DNA of 32,387 nucleotides, from IMG/VR virus record IMGVR_UViG_3300031524_000051, positions 1-32,387 of that record; one strand, written 5' to 3'. Positions 1 to 6,370 of this stretch are shown here, one piece after another; the first letter of the stretch is position 1, and each line of letters begins with the position of its first letter. The translations under genes were made by a program, and so were the position numbers. The notes beneath the pieces were generated by a model. That model had not been told where the DNA came from and searched no databases. It saw only the letters and a program-made list of their open reading frames with translations. This DNA is from a virus.

Positions 1-2
1 CT

Positions 3-287
3 CCGGGAACCAATCCCACGCTGGCTCAATTCGATTACTCGCTCTCCGGTTCGGCCATCACCCTCACCTACACGTACATGGATGGCGTGACCGGGAACAG
101 CGCAACCCTGGCCACCACGTCCGGCGGACGCATCACCGTCTCCGGCTCTACGCTGAGCGGCGGCGCGCTGCCGTCCAACCGCTATGTCGTGGCGCAGAGC
201 GGGACTGGTGGCATGGCGATCTCGGCTCCGGTTGGTACGTTGAATGCCGGAGACGTGCTCGCCTATACGTGCATGTCATATTGGTAA
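3..287 (+). CDS. 3' end of a tail fibre/tip-like structural protein (partial)
   Basis: The reading frame is open from the left window edge to a TAA at 285-287, so only the last 94 residues are seen. They are rich in Thr, Ser, Gly, Ala and Val with short beta-strand-like stretches and no charged clusters, the composition of a phage fibre or adhesin C-terminus. It ends in an aromatic Ser-Tyr-Trp. The position fits: the right window edge lies in the tail-tip gene and the lysis genes follow here, as in lambda-like genomes (tip, fibre, lysis). The exact role cannot be determined from this fragment. Confidence 0.6.
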   Translation, partial: PGTNPTLAQFDYSLSGSAITLTYTYMDGVTGNSATLATTSGGRITVSGSTLSGGALPSNRYVVAQSGTGGMAISAPVGTLNAGDVLAYTCMSYW

Positions 288-319
288 AACGTGGAAGCGC
301 GTTGCGTTGAGAAGCTTCT

Positions 320-470
320 AAAGGGGCCCCGAAAACCCGCCATTTTGACCCTTTTCCGGCGCACGCGGTAACACTAGCGTGCCGGAATCCGTGCCCCTGC
401 GGCACGTGCGCGGACGGCCCTCCCCATCGAGGCTCCGCGCCCCGGTCCACTTTGCAGAAAAGGGGCCCCG
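320..470. repeat. Two copies of a GGGGCCCC palindrome flanking the lysis promoter
   Basis: The 12-mer AAAGGGGCCCCG occurs at 320-331 and again at 459-470, about 139 bp apart. The second copy lies 7 nt before the ATG at 478 and its purine half can act as ribosome binding site. The first lies just upstream of the TTGACC box at 345. Each is a perfect 8-bp palindrome and could be a regulator site or a local RNA hairpin. The imperfect inverted repeat at about 356-385 overlaps the -10 box between them. Confidence 0.4.
345..374 (+). promoter_or_regulatory. Predicted promoter of the lysis cluster (TTGACC-N18-TAACAC)
   Basis: TTGACC at 345-350 is followed after 18 bp by TAACAC at 369-374. The T-run directly after the -35 box (CTTTTCC) matches two other predicted promoters in this window, at 17227 and 19891. 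Transcription would start near 381, about 95 nt before the ATG at 478. That argues against the longer GTG reading at 379. Confidence 0.45.
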
Positions 471-477
471 CGTTGCA

Positions 478-765
478 ATGGAACACATTCTCGATTCCCA
501 GCTCGACGCGACGGTGACCCCGCCGCAGCAACCGGGATTCCACCTTCCCTACGCCGTGGCCGCGCCCTTTGTGGGCCTCATCATCGCCGTGGCGACGTGG
601 AGCTTTGCGCAGAGCGCGCGCCTGACGGCCGTCGAGACCGAGATCCGGCACCTGGCCACCTCCGACCAGGTGGCCGCGCAGACCCAGAAGCTGGATGACT
701 TCCAGCGCGAGTACGAACGCGACCGCATCAACGACCGCATCGCCACCGAACGCGAGGCAAAATAA
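478..765 (+). CDS. Small single-TM protein with C-terminal coiled coil; lysis/holin candidate
   Basis: 95 aa. The N-terminal about 24 residues are polar, residues 25-44 form one hydrophobic segment (PYAVAAPFVGLIIAVATW), and residues 48-95 are a charged helix with heptad-like spacing, probably a coiled coil. This layout is common in phage membrane proteins next to lysis enzymes. The ATG at 478 has a purine-rich AAAAGGGG upstream and lies downstream of the predicted promoter; a GTG at 379 would add a basic tail that looks untranslated. The stop overlaps the next start (TAATG), so translation is probably coupled to the lysis enzyme. It could be a holin, a spanin-like protein or an unrelated virion membrane protein; no sequence match decides this. 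Confidence 0.65.
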   Translation: MEHILDSQLDATVTPPQQPGFHLPYAVAAPFVGLIIAVATWSFAQSARLTAVETEIRHLATSDQVAAQTQKLDDFQREYERDRINDRIATEREAK

Positions 766-1133
766 TGGGCTTTGAATATCAGCAGTCCACCGGGCAACTG
801 ACCGGCACCGTCACCGCCGAAGGGTACAGCGGCAACGGCGCGGGCCTGAACAACCCAGCCATGCAGCAGGTCCACGCGGTGGGGCCGTTGCCCCAGGGCA
901 CCTACACCATCCAGCCGCCGCATGCGGACCCGAAGGTCGGGCCGATTGCCATGCACCTGGTCCCGGCGCCGGCCAATGAGATGTTCGGGCGCGGCGATTT
1001 TCTGATGCACGGCGACAATGCCGCCATGAACCACACCGCCTCCGAGGGCTGCATCATCCTGCCCAAGGCTGCACGCATCGCCATCGGCGCAGCCGTGCTC
1101 GCCGGCGATACCCAGCTCTCCGTGGTGGCTTGA
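765..1133 (+). CDS. Lysis enzyme of the tlde1/DUF2778 (L,D-transpeptidase-like) type
   Basis: 122 aa. Residues 40-49 (GPLPQGTYTI) are the typical lead-in of DUF2778/tlde1-type proteins. The catalytic region is MHGDN at residues 81-85 and S-E-G-C at 93-96, the His...Ser-x-Gly-Cys arrangement of the L,D-transpeptidase fold, with H82 and C96 as predicted active-site residues. Family members act on peptidoglycan peptides as L,D-transpeptidase, carboxypeptidase or endopeptidase. In a phage lysis cluster the natural role is endolysin. It has no signal peptide, so it would need a holin-type pore, perhaps the product at 478 or 3702. It is coupled on both sides by overlapping stop/start codons. Family assignment is good; the exact bond cut is inference. 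Confidence 0.75.
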   Translation: MGFEYQQSTGQLTGTVTAEGYSGNGAGLNNPAMQQVHAVGPLPQGTYTIQPPHADPKVGPIAMHLVPAPANEMFGRGDFLMHGDNAAMNHTASEGCIILPKAARIAIGAAVLAGDTQLSVVA

Positions 1134-1744
1134 TGGCGAATGCCCCCACCTCGATCCGCGAGCAGATGGAGCAGGAACGCACCGCGCGCGCAGCCTGGGT
1201 CGCGGCCAACGCGAAGAAGCCCGCGGCGCAGGCCACCCCTTTCGCAACACCGATTCCAGTTCCACCGGCCGCGCCCACAACCGCGGCGCCGGCCGCAACC
1301 CTCCCCGTTCCGCAACCAGCACCCGCAGCACCCGCACCAACGGAGATCCCCATGACGTTTTTCCAGAAATTTGAAGCGGAGTTCAAAAAGCTCGTCGGCG
1401 AGGAGCCGGCGGTTGCAGTGAAGATCGCCGCCACGCTGCCGGTCGCCACCAAGCTGTTGACCACCATTCTCAAACTCGTCCCGGCCACCGCGGCGGAAGC
1501 TCCGGTGGTCGCGGCCATTGTTGCGAAGGTCCAGACCGGCCTGGTCACCAGCTCCGTCCTGATCCAGGGTGCGGCCAGCGACCCCACCGTGCCCGGCATC
1601 CTCAACGACGTTACCTCGAACCTCGGCTCCATCGAAGCCGCCGCCCAGATCAAGGACCCGGCAACCCTGGCCAAGCTCAACAGCACGGTCGCGGAGATCG
1701 CCGGCGAAGTCGGCGCAATCGCCGCCGCATTACCGACGGCGTAG
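1133..1744 (+). CDS. Unknown phage protein, Pro/Ala-rich linker then helical domain
   Basis: 203 aa from the ATG at 1133, which overlaps the preceding TGA (TGATG); a TTG three bases earlier is possible. Residues 1-30 are charged and helical, residues 31-72 are a Pro/Ala/Thr-rich low-complexity linker, and the rest is a helical, Ala/Val-rich domain. An ATG at 1351 just after the linker begins MTFFQKFEAEF and has GGAGATCCCC upstream, so a second, shorter product is possible. No function is recognised. Its place in the lysis cluster suggests a late accessory role. Confidence 0.6.
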   Translation: MANAPTSIREQMEQERTARAAWVAANAKKPAAQATPFATPIPVPPAAPTTAAPAATLPVPQPAPAAPAPTEIPMTFFQKFEAEFKKLVGEEPAVAVKIAATLPVATKLLTTILKLVPATAAEAPVVAAIVAKVQTGLVTSSVLIQGAASDPTVPGILNDVTSNLGSIEAAAQIKDPATLAKLNSTVAEIAGEVGAIAAALPTA

Positions 1745-1790
1745 CACTTCGTGCCGTTCTCGACGCGCTCGCGCGCGTGAAGGCAAAAAC
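1744..1790 (+). repeat. Dispersed CTTCGNNCCGTTCTCGA element, copy 1
   Basis: The gap between the 1133 and 1791 genes is filled by one copy of a dispersed repeat: CTTCGTGCCGTTCTCGA followed by a GCGCG-rich segment and GTGAAGGCAAAAAC, ending at the next ATG. Six related copies start at 5852, 8897, 17882, 22943, 23682 and 29006. Confidence 0.75.
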
Positions 1791-2528
1791 ATGAAGAAGG
1801 TACTTTCCCTCGCGCTGGCCATCGCCCTCGGCACCTCGCCGATCGCGGTGGCCGTCGTGTGGGCGCTGTGGCCAGTCCACAACGCAGTGAACAGTGCCTC
1901 CTCACGGTTGAATGGCGTTCTGGACGGCGTGAACGGCGTGGTGAGCATACTACCTGCGCATATCGTCGCGGCACACGCGCGGCTGGATAGCAGCCTCGAC
2001 ACCCTGGACCACCAGGTGGCCACCGTCGGGCCTGTCGTCAAAAAGGCCGGCCCGGTGCTCGACAATCTGGCGTCCACCGAGAAGACACTGGGCGACGCGG
2101 CCGACCTCACCTCGCATCGCCTCAACGATCTCTGCCCCACTCCCACGGCCGTCGACGCGGCCATCCACCCGTGCGGCTCGCTCGCGGATTTCAACCGCAG
2201 CCTGGCGACCTTCCGCGGTACCAGCGGCGAAGTTGAGAAGTCCCTCCTTGTGTTCAACACGCACGAGAGCGATCTGTTTACGCAGGAGAGCACTGCATAC
2301 GTTGGGATGAATAAGTCGGTGCTGGACTTCGATGCGCTGGTTTCCGACACGGCCTTCAAGGCGACCGTCCGCAATGCGGCGACCATCAGCGGGAACTTCG
2401 CGGCGATGACAACCGACGGGAAAGACTGGCTGCACCTGAAGCTCTACCCCACCCAGAAAAAAGGCTTCGTCAGCGGCTTCGATGCGACGGGCGACGCGGT
2501 CAAGCACTGGATGCCGCCAATCTTCTAA
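1791..2528 (+). CDS. Membrane-anchored or exported helical protein, unknown function
   Basis: 245 aa. The start MKK is followed by a hydrophobic stretch at residues 4-27, either a signal peptide or an N-terminal anchor. The rest is mostly long amphipathic helices with many Asp, Leu and Val (for example LDSSLDTLDHQV), two Cys near the middle (LCPT and HPCG), and a C-terminus ending MPPIF. The layout suggests an anchored helical rod in the envelope. It lies in the lysis cluster directly after a dispersed repeat. A spanin-like or envelope-modifying role is possible but not shown. Confidence 0.65.
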   Translation: MKKVLSLALAIALGTSPIAVAVVWALWPVHNAVNSASSRLNGVLDGVNGVVSILPAHIVAAHARLDSSLDTLDHQVATVGPVVKKAGPVLDNLASTEKTLGDAADLTSHRLNDLCPTPTAVDAAIHPCGSLADFNRSLATFRGTSGEVEKSLLVFNTHESDLFTQESTAYVGMNKSVLDFDALVSDTAFKATVRNAATISGNFAAMTTDGKDWLHLKLYPTQKKGFVSGFDATGDAVKHWMPPIF

Positions 2529-2544
2529 CCGACGAAAGGGAATC

Positions 2545-3075
2545 ATGACCACTGAAACTGCAACCGAGACCATTGCCGTCGTAAAGCCAACCCCCAAAGA
2601 GATCGATCGCCTGATCGTCGAGTACGCCTCGGCGCAGAAGACGCTGCTCTCCGCACAGACAATCTCGTCGGTGGCCTCGGCCGCCGCCGGCAAGCTGAAG
2701 GCCCAGCTCACGCTGCTGGTCGAGGCGCACGGCGTGCTGCAGCCCAGCGGCAAGACGAAGCGGCTGGAAGGCCTGCGCAACGCCGCCAAGACCACCACCG
2801 GCACCACGGTTTCGGTCGACGGCGCCGCGGTCGAGAACTTCAAGACCTACCTCGACAAGTCGGAGATGCCGGATCTGGTTGAGCGATTTTTTGCCAAGCA
2901 TGTCAGCTACTCGCTGGTCGCCGGACCGTCCGAGGTGCTGGCCACGCTGAGCCTGGGCGAACGCATCCGGACGAAAATGGCTTCGCTGCTCGGGCTGTGT
3001 AACAAGGTCACCACCAAGAACCCCTCGCTCTCGATTGAAGTGATCGAAGCAATGGCGCCGGCGAAGGCGGCCTGA
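2545..3075 (+). CDS. Unknown helical phage protein
   Basis: 176 aa. The ATG at 2545 has a good ribosome binding site (GAAAGGGAATC). The protein starts with a Thr/Glu-rich tail, then helical segments rich in Ala, Lys and Leu. KTKRLEG and DKSEMPDLVERFF are the most distinctive stretches. There is no signal or membrane segment, so it is probably cytoplasmic. I do not recognise the family; a Gam-like or annealing-type role was considered but nothing specific supports it. It lies between the membrane protein at 1791 and the coupled small genes that end the cluster. Confidence 0.6.
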   Translation: MTTETATETIAVVKPTPKEIDRLIVEYASAQKTLLSAQTISSVASAAAGKLKAQLTLLVEAHGVLQPSGKTKRLEGLRNAAKTTTGTTVSVDGAAVENFKTYLDKSEMPDLVERFFAKHVSYSLVAGPSEVLATLSLGERIRTKMASLLGLCNKVTTKNPSLSIEVIEAMAPAKAA

Positions 3076-3076
3076 C

Positions 3077-3571
3077 ATGTCCTTGATGGGATCGGGAATC
3101 CAGATGCGCGCGCCGGCAGTACTGCCCAGCTCGGCGATCCCGCGCGGGCAGCAATCGCTGGCCGAGCTGACGCGGTGTAAGCGATCCAGCGGCCGGACGT
3201 GTGCCATGCACCGCGGGCCGGAGAAGCAGGGAACAGGGCGCCACCTGGGCACACTATCTCCGCCACCCAAAGGCGAATTCGCGGCGTCGATCCGGACGCC
3301 GGTCTTTACCGCGGCGTTTGTCCGCGACCCGGCCGACGCTCCTGCGTCGCGACCCGGCATGGTCTATGTGATCGAAGGCCCCGGCGGGGAGCAGCTTCCT
3401 TGTAGCTGGGTCAATGCCGGCGGCATGGCTTGCCCTTCGCCGATGAGATTTAGCGACAGCGAATCGGCGCAGGGATTCCTCGCCATCTTTGCGCGGCTGG
3501 GGCACGACTATCCCGGCTTCACCATCCAGGAGCGACGTCTCGCACGCCCGGCAGAGCGGCGCAAGCCGTGA
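3077..3571 (+). CDS. Hypothetical protein
   Basis: 164 aa, starting 1 nt after the stop of the 2545 gene. The first half is basic and low in hydrophobic residues. The second half (PGMVYVIEGPGGEQLPC onward) looks like a small folded domain with two Cys and a conserved-looking FSDSESAQGFLAIFARLG stretch. Its stop overlaps the GTG of the next small gene (GTGA). Coding is supported mainly by the overlaps on both sides. The true start may be internal, since the N-terminal half is less convincing. Confidence 0.5.
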   Translation: MSLMGSGIQMRAPAVLPSSAIPRGQQSLAELTRCKRSSGRTCAMHRGPEKQGTGRHLGTLSPPPKGEFAASIRTPVFTAAFVRDPADAPASRPGMVYVIEGPGGEQLPCSWVNAGGMACPSPMRFSDSESAQGFLAIFARLGHDYPGFTIQERRLARPAERRKP

Positions 3572-3705
3572 AACGCCGGCGGCGCGGGTGCGGGTGCTTC
3601 TTCGGCTGGGAGGAAGAAGGCGAGGAGTGGGCGATGTTGGGCGAGAGCAACACCAAGTCGGCGCGACTATTCCGTGAGCGCTCAAGCATGAGGCGGCTGC
3701 CATGA
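3568..3705 (+). CDS. 45-aa basic/acidic small protein
   Basis: A GTG start at 3568 overlaps the preceding TGA (GTGA), and its TGA at 3703-3705 overlaps the next ATG (ATGA). The product begins with a run of Arg/Lys, has two close Cys, then an acidic Glu-rich stretch and a Ser/Arg tail. The double overlap matches the translational coupling used throughout this genome and is the main evidence that it is real. No function is recognised. Confidence 0.5.
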   Translation: MKRRRRGCGCFFGWEEEGEEWAMLGESNTKSARLFRERSSMRRLP

Positions 3706-3953
3706 ACCTGGGCGAGTACATCTGCGCGATCTTCTCCGCCTCCAGCGTTGCCAGCTTCTCGCGTTGGGCAACCGGCTGCACGGTGCTCACCGGCTGCTGG
3801 GCAGTCATCCACCTCACCCAGCTCAACCACGCGCTGCCAGCCCCCGCGGACCTCGCTGCGCTGGCATTGTGGATGACGGCGCCCTACGGCATCAACAAGG
3901 TCGCCGGCGCCTGGCTGGACAAACCGGCGGCAGGGAAGCCGGAAGGCTCTTAG
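3702..3953 (+). CDS. Two-TM membrane protein, holin candidate
   Basis: 83 aa with two hydrophobic segments, about residues 20-38 and 50-70, separated by a short loop with His and Pro, and a short polar tail. Small size, two TM helices and position as the last gene before the late terminator fit a class II-type holin. The second segment contains APYGINKVAGA, a motif I associate with small phage membrane proteins. The ATG overlaps the preceding stop. If it is the holin, it would release the tlde1-type enzyme at 765 to the periplasm. The alternative holin is the protein at 478. Confidence 0.6.
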   Translation: MNLGEYICAIFSASSVASFSRWATGCTVLTGCWAVIHLTQLNHALPAPADLAALALWMTAPYGINKVAGAWLDKPAAGKPEGS

Positions 3954-4041
3954 GCGCTTAGGTGCCTGCGTGCCTCGAGCGCTCAGGCTGGCCCAGTGGG
4001 CGTAGGATTGCAGCAGGCTCAAGACCAAGTTTCGAGGTTTC

Positions 4042-4077
4042 GCCTCACCCTTCTCTGGGGGGTGAGGCCCTTTTTTT
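4042..4077 (+). terminator. Rho-independent terminator of the late/lysis operon
   Basis: A perfect 9-bp stem GCCTCACCC (4042-4050) pairs with GGGTGAGGC (4060-4068) over a 9-nt loop, followed by CC and seven T (4071-4077). It lies about 90 bp after the last lysis-cluster gene and in the same orientation. Confidence 0.85.
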
Positions 4078-4282
4078 GGGGGGTTGGTTTGCGCGACGTT
4101 TCGGGTTAGCTGCACGGGGCCGGTGCAGCAGCCACTTGCGGGCGCGCGGAGGTTGCCAGAGGGGAATTACCGGGTGGATTGGGGTGGCGAAAAAGAGGGG
4201 TTTTTGGGGGCGTCAGAGCGTCTGGAAGAACGTCTGATAAGAATCATTATGTATCCTGCGCTGTTCTTTCGCATGACGAATT

Positions 4283-4310
4283 GGTAACCCCTGTTGCCTT
4301 CCCGGTTACC
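4283..4310. promoter_or_regulatory. Paired GGTAACC / GGTTACC sites, possible operator
   Basis: GGTAACC at 4283-4289 and GGTTACC at 4304-4310 form a 7-bp inverted repeat with 14 nt between, and also a near direct repeat GGTWACCCC. It lies about 95 bp upstream of the 4404 gene in otherwise empty DNA, so a regulator site is plausible. The binding protein is unknown. Confidence 0.4.
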
Positions 4311-4403
4311 CCATTATTGCGCGACCTACGCACTAATTCCCTTCGTCCTGGGAAACAGTCTAAACTACTCGCTCTATTGGTCAAGTGCCTCCGGAGGTTC
4401 ACC

Positions 4404-5021
4404 ATGGCCCGTCCTGTTTCCTGGCTTCAGCGTGCGCCCGCGATACTCCACGCGGTCACAATTTCGAAGCGTCCCCGCTACGGCGCCCTCGATATCCAGA
4501 ACCTCTTCACCCTGCAGCCGCGCCGGGCCCAGGAGTTGATGAAGATGCTCCCGCGCATCGAGGTTGGGATGGCCCTCCAGGTCTCGCGCGAGGATCTGCT
4601 GGCCTTCCTGGAGCGTGTGCTGGCCGCCGCGCCGCCGGGATGCGGCCACCATGCCGCCGGCGAAGCGATCACCGGCCTCTTCACCCAGATCCTCGCTGCC
4701 GGGGCGCCAGTGACCCGTGAGCAGCCCGCTACGCCCGTGTGGCCCGTGCGCCTGACCCCGCGGGCGCGATCGCTGGCTTCCCTGCCTGAATCGATCCTGG
4801 TCAGCCGCGGGTACGTCCACATCTCCGGCCGCACGCGCGAGGAGGTTGCCGAGGCGCTGCTGGCTTTGTCGGAGGTCATCGAGGGCGATGAGTTCGCCGC
4901 GCGCTTCGAACTGAGCAAGCCGGTGCAGCGCGTCGACCCGGGGGCGCTGGAAGTGCGGGGAATGTTCGCCGAGTTGGAGCAGATGGAAGCCGCCCACGCG
5001 CAGGCCCACGCGGCCGCCTAG
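4404..5021 (+). CDS. Acidobacterial-type hypothetical protein, possible moron
   Basis: 205 aa. The ATG at 4404 has a strong CCGGAGG upstream. The N-terminus (RPVSWLQRAPAIL, then RYGALDIQNLFTLQPRRAQEL, MLPRIEVG, LQVSREDLLAFLERV) resembles a family I recall as common and mostly uncharacterised in Acidobacteriota genomes. The segment after about residue 25 looks helix-turn-helix-like. No catalytic residues are evident. It sits alone between the late terminator and the convergent immunity genes, with its own possible promoter (TAAACT at 4361), the classic place for a moron expressed in the lysogen. Function is unknown. Confidence 0.7.
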   Translation: MARPVSWLQRAPAILHAVTISKRPRYGALDIQNLFTLQPRRAQELMKMLPRIEVGMALQVSREDLLAFLERVLAAAPPGCGHHAAGEAITGLFTQILAAGAPVTREQPATPVWPVRLTPRARSLASLPESILVSRGYVHISGRTREEVAEALLALSEVIEGDEFAARFELSKPVQRVDPGALEVRGMFAELEQMEAAHAQAHAAA

Positions 5022-5193
5022 CCCAACTGCCCTCCAATTGCCAAAGGTTGGCGAGCATCCGCAGAAAAACTTCGTCATGCGCGGATGGCGGGACCGAGCC
5101 CGCATCGATGGCGGCCTGCACGCCCTCTTCCGCGATGTTGAAGTCGTGGCGGCCGGCGATGTAGGCCTCGTGCGCGGTGAGGGGCGTGGCCAT
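4876..5193 (-). CDS. Small protein downstream of the repressor
   Basis: Starts at 5193, 4 nt after the repressor stop, with AGGA upstream, so it is probably in the repressor operon. The first about 58 residues (MATPLTAHEAYIAGRHDFNIAEE onward, to about 5020) look like a real soluble helical protein. The remaining about 47 residues are Arg/Pro/Ala-rich and lie wholly opposite the 4404 gene, where they look like shadow translation. The gene may be truncated, or have a frameshift near 5020. Real as an operon member, uncertain in its C-terminus. Confidence 0.5.
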   Translation of the reverse strand: MATPLTAHEAYIAGRHDFNIAEEGVQAAIDAGSVPPSAHDEVFLRMLANLWQLEGSWARRPRGPARGRLPSAPTRRTFPALPAPPGRRAAPACSVRSARRTHRPR

Positions 5194-5197
5194 GGGG

Positions 5198-5470
5198 CTA
5201 GGCTTCCTGGAGTTGCTGGACGGGTTTGCGCGCGCCTAGGTCGATAACGGGATACTCGTCGGGATAGAGGATCTCTTCACGGGTGACGAGGCCACCGAAA
5301 AAATTGGCGAGACGGGTCGCAATCTCCGGGCTGGCCGAGACTTTACCCTTCTCCAGCTTCGCAAGGTGAGACTGCGTCATCCCGACGCCCTCGGCCACAT
5401 ACGTCTGAGAAAATCCTCGGCGTTCGCGCGCCGCCTTCAAACGGGTCATTGGATACTTTTCAAGTGCCAT
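5198..5470 (-). CDS. Cro/CI-type helix-turn-helix repressor
   Basis: 90 aa. Residues 8-60 form an XRE-family HTH: LKAARERRGFSQTYVAEG is helix 1-2, MTQSHLAKLEKG the recognition helix and ATRLANFF the following helix. A short C-terminal tail has no peptidase domain, so it is a small Cro-like or single-domain repressor. The start at 5470 is chosen because a good leftward promoter lies at 5501-5529 and AAAGGA precedes the ATG; the longer frame from 5584 would run through that promoter. It faces the divergent early gene at 5615 across a palindromic operator. It is the likely lysogeny or copy switch. Confidence 0.8.
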   Translation of the reverse strand: MALEKYPMTRLKAARERRGFSQTYVAEGVGMTQSHLAKLEKGKVSASPEIATRLANFFGGLVTREEILYPDEYPVIDLGARKPVQQLQEA

Positions 5471-5500
5471 AAGGCGCAAGGTTCCTTTCCACTTAGGTTC

Positions 5501-5529
5501 ACTATGACTTGCACGGGAGGAATAGTCAA
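5501..5529 (-). promoter_or_regulatory. Leftward repressor promoter
   Basis: On the minus strand TTGACT (5529-5524) and CATAGT (5506-5501) are separated by exactly 17 bp, giving a start near 5494 and a leader of about 24 nt before the ATG at 5470. An ATGACTTG at 5504-5511, one base off the ATGACTAG half-site at 5583 and 5605, overlaps the -10, which would allow autoregulation. Confidence 0.65.
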
Positions 5530-5577
5530 GCAAATATTGTGCCGAAAGGGTAACGCCGGCCCTCTCAATAAAAAGGC

Positions 5578-5616
5578 TTGACATGACTAGCGTCTTCCAT
5601 GAGGATGACTAGTCAT
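5578..5616 (+). promoter_or_regulatory. Rightward early promoter with ATGACTAG operator sites
   Basis: Consensus TTGACA at 5578-5583, 17-bp spacer, and a weak GAGGAT -10 at 5601-5606. ATGACTAG occurs at 5583-5590, overlapping the -35, and within a perfect 12-bp palindrome ATGACTAGTCAT at 5605-5616 covering the -10 and start site. This is where a repressor bound by the 5198-5470 protein would block early transcription. The ATG at 5615 is part of the palindrome, so the transcript may be leaderless, or GAGG at 5601 may serve as ribosome binding site from an upstream start. Confidence 0.6.
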
Positions 5617-5851
5617 GAGCTTCCTTTTGTCTGCTACGCTACCTTGTACGCCGAGGTCCCTACTTGGCACCGGTGAATTTTCGCCGGTACCGCAGCTTCT
5701 CCCGATTGCGCGGCCGTGGCACTGGTTGGATCTGGCGCGGCCGATCTACCGCTTGATGGCGCACCCGCTCACGATGGCTCTGGGGTGGGGCGTGGTTTTT
5801 CTGCTGGCGTCGTTCAGCTTCTGGGCGGCGCTGATGGTGGCGCTGCTGTGA
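5615..5851 (+). CDS. Small membrane protein, first early gene
   Basis: 78 aa. Residues about 52-78 form a hydrophobic C-terminal segment (LTMALGWGVVFLLASF onward); the N-terminal 50 residues are Pro/Leu-rich. The ATG lies in the operator palindrome directly at the predicted early promoter. As the first gene under repressor control it could be a host-interaction or exclusion protein; nothing in the sequence shows which. A dispersed repeat copy begins at its stop codon. Confidence 0.5.
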   Translation: MSFLLSATLPCTPRSLLGTGEFSPVPQLLPIARPWHWLDLARPIYRLMAHPLTMALGWGVVFLLASFSFWAALMVALL

Positions 5852-5896
5852 GTGCTTCGCCCCGTATTGGACGCGCGCCGCGCGTGACAGACGAAC
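5852..5896 (+). repeat. Dispersed CTTCG element, copy 2 (divergent)
   Basis: GTGCTTCGCCCCGTATTGGA followed by a GCGCG-rich segment and GCGTGACAGACGAAC. It matches the other copies in layout (CTTCG, CCGT, GA, GCGCG, GCGTGA) but carries CTTCGCCCCG like the 29006 copy. It fills the gap between the 5615 and 5914 genes and begins 1 nt after the stop. Confidence 0.6.
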
Positions 5897-5913
5897 CAAG
5901 GAAGGCCCTCCCG

Positions 5914-6057
5914 ATGAAGACGCTGCTCGACGCACTCACCATTTTGATTCCATGCAACACCACGATGACCAACCACGCCGCCGGCCACCTGGTGGCGGCA
6001 CAGGTGGTCCATGAATTTCCGAAGCCGCTGCTGGATGCGAGGGGTGAGGCGCTATGA
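5914..6057 (+). CDS. 47-aa early small protein
   Basis: ATG at 5914 with GGAAGG upstream. The sequence MKTLLDALTILIPCNT has a short hydrophobic N-terminus followed by a soluble His- and Val-rich part. Too short to assign. It follows the dispersed repeat and is followed by a GTGGT-type repeat. Support comes from the ribosome binding site and its place in the early operon. Confidence 0.45.
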   Translation: MKTLLDALTILIPCNTTMTNHAAGHLVAAQVVHEFPKPLLDARGEAL

Positions 6058-6058
6058 A

Positions 6059-6090
6059 GCAGTGGTCAGTGGTTAGTGGTTAGTTGTCAG
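6059..6090 (+). repeat. GTGGT-type repeat, short copy
   Basis: AGTGGTCAGTGG, TTAGTGG, TTAGTTGTCAG in tandem, directly after the 5914 gene stop. It belongs with the longer GTAAGTGGTAAGT elements at 8197, 19704 and 23970. Confidence 0.6.
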
Positions 6091-6112
6091 TTTGAAAACG
6101 TGCGGAGGCTCT

Positions 6113-6370
6113 ATGAAATGGCGGGTTGAGTTCAACGGCGCGGTCGACGTCGAGGCCGAGACGGAAGCGGAGGCGATTGCTGCCGGGTTCAAGCAACTGC
6201 TGTTCGAAGGCTCGGAGAACCTGCTGTTCGCCGACGCCGACGTTGCGTTGGAGATCCCCACCCAGGCGGCGCTGACCGAAGAGTTGGCTTACACCAAAGG
6301 CATCGTCGCGCAGTACGAGGCGGACGAGTTCCGGAGAGGAAAGGAGGTCGCGGACAATCGCCAGAGCTGA
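6113..6370 (+). CDS. Small acidic early protein
   Basis: 85 aa. The ATG at 6113 has GGAGG 7 nt upstream; a TTG at 6092 is less likely. The protein is acidic and helical (FNGAVDVEAETEAEAIAAGFKQLL), with a C-terminal charged helix. The start MKWRVEFNGAVDVEAETEAEA resembles small phage proteins in which a beta-strand is followed by an Ala/Glu helix. No function is recognised. Confidence 0.55.
   Translation: MKWRVEFNGAVDVEAETEAEAIAAGFKQLLFEGSENLLFADADVALEIPTQAALTEELAYTKGIVAQYEADEFRRGKEVADNRQS

Larger units (their letters stand above)
3954..4403. other. Non-coding gap after the late operon
   Basis: About 450 bp without a credible gene. It holds a short GCGCTTAGGTGCCT-type repeat tract near 3955-3990 (similar text at 9263-9285), the terminator at 4042-4077, a G-rich stretch at about 4078-4210, a pair of GGTWACC sites at 4283-4310, and an inverted TTCCC/GGGAA pair at about 4337-4354 near a TAAACT box at 4361 that may be the -10 of the 4404 gene. 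No attachment site or tRNA could be seen. Confidence 0.6.
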
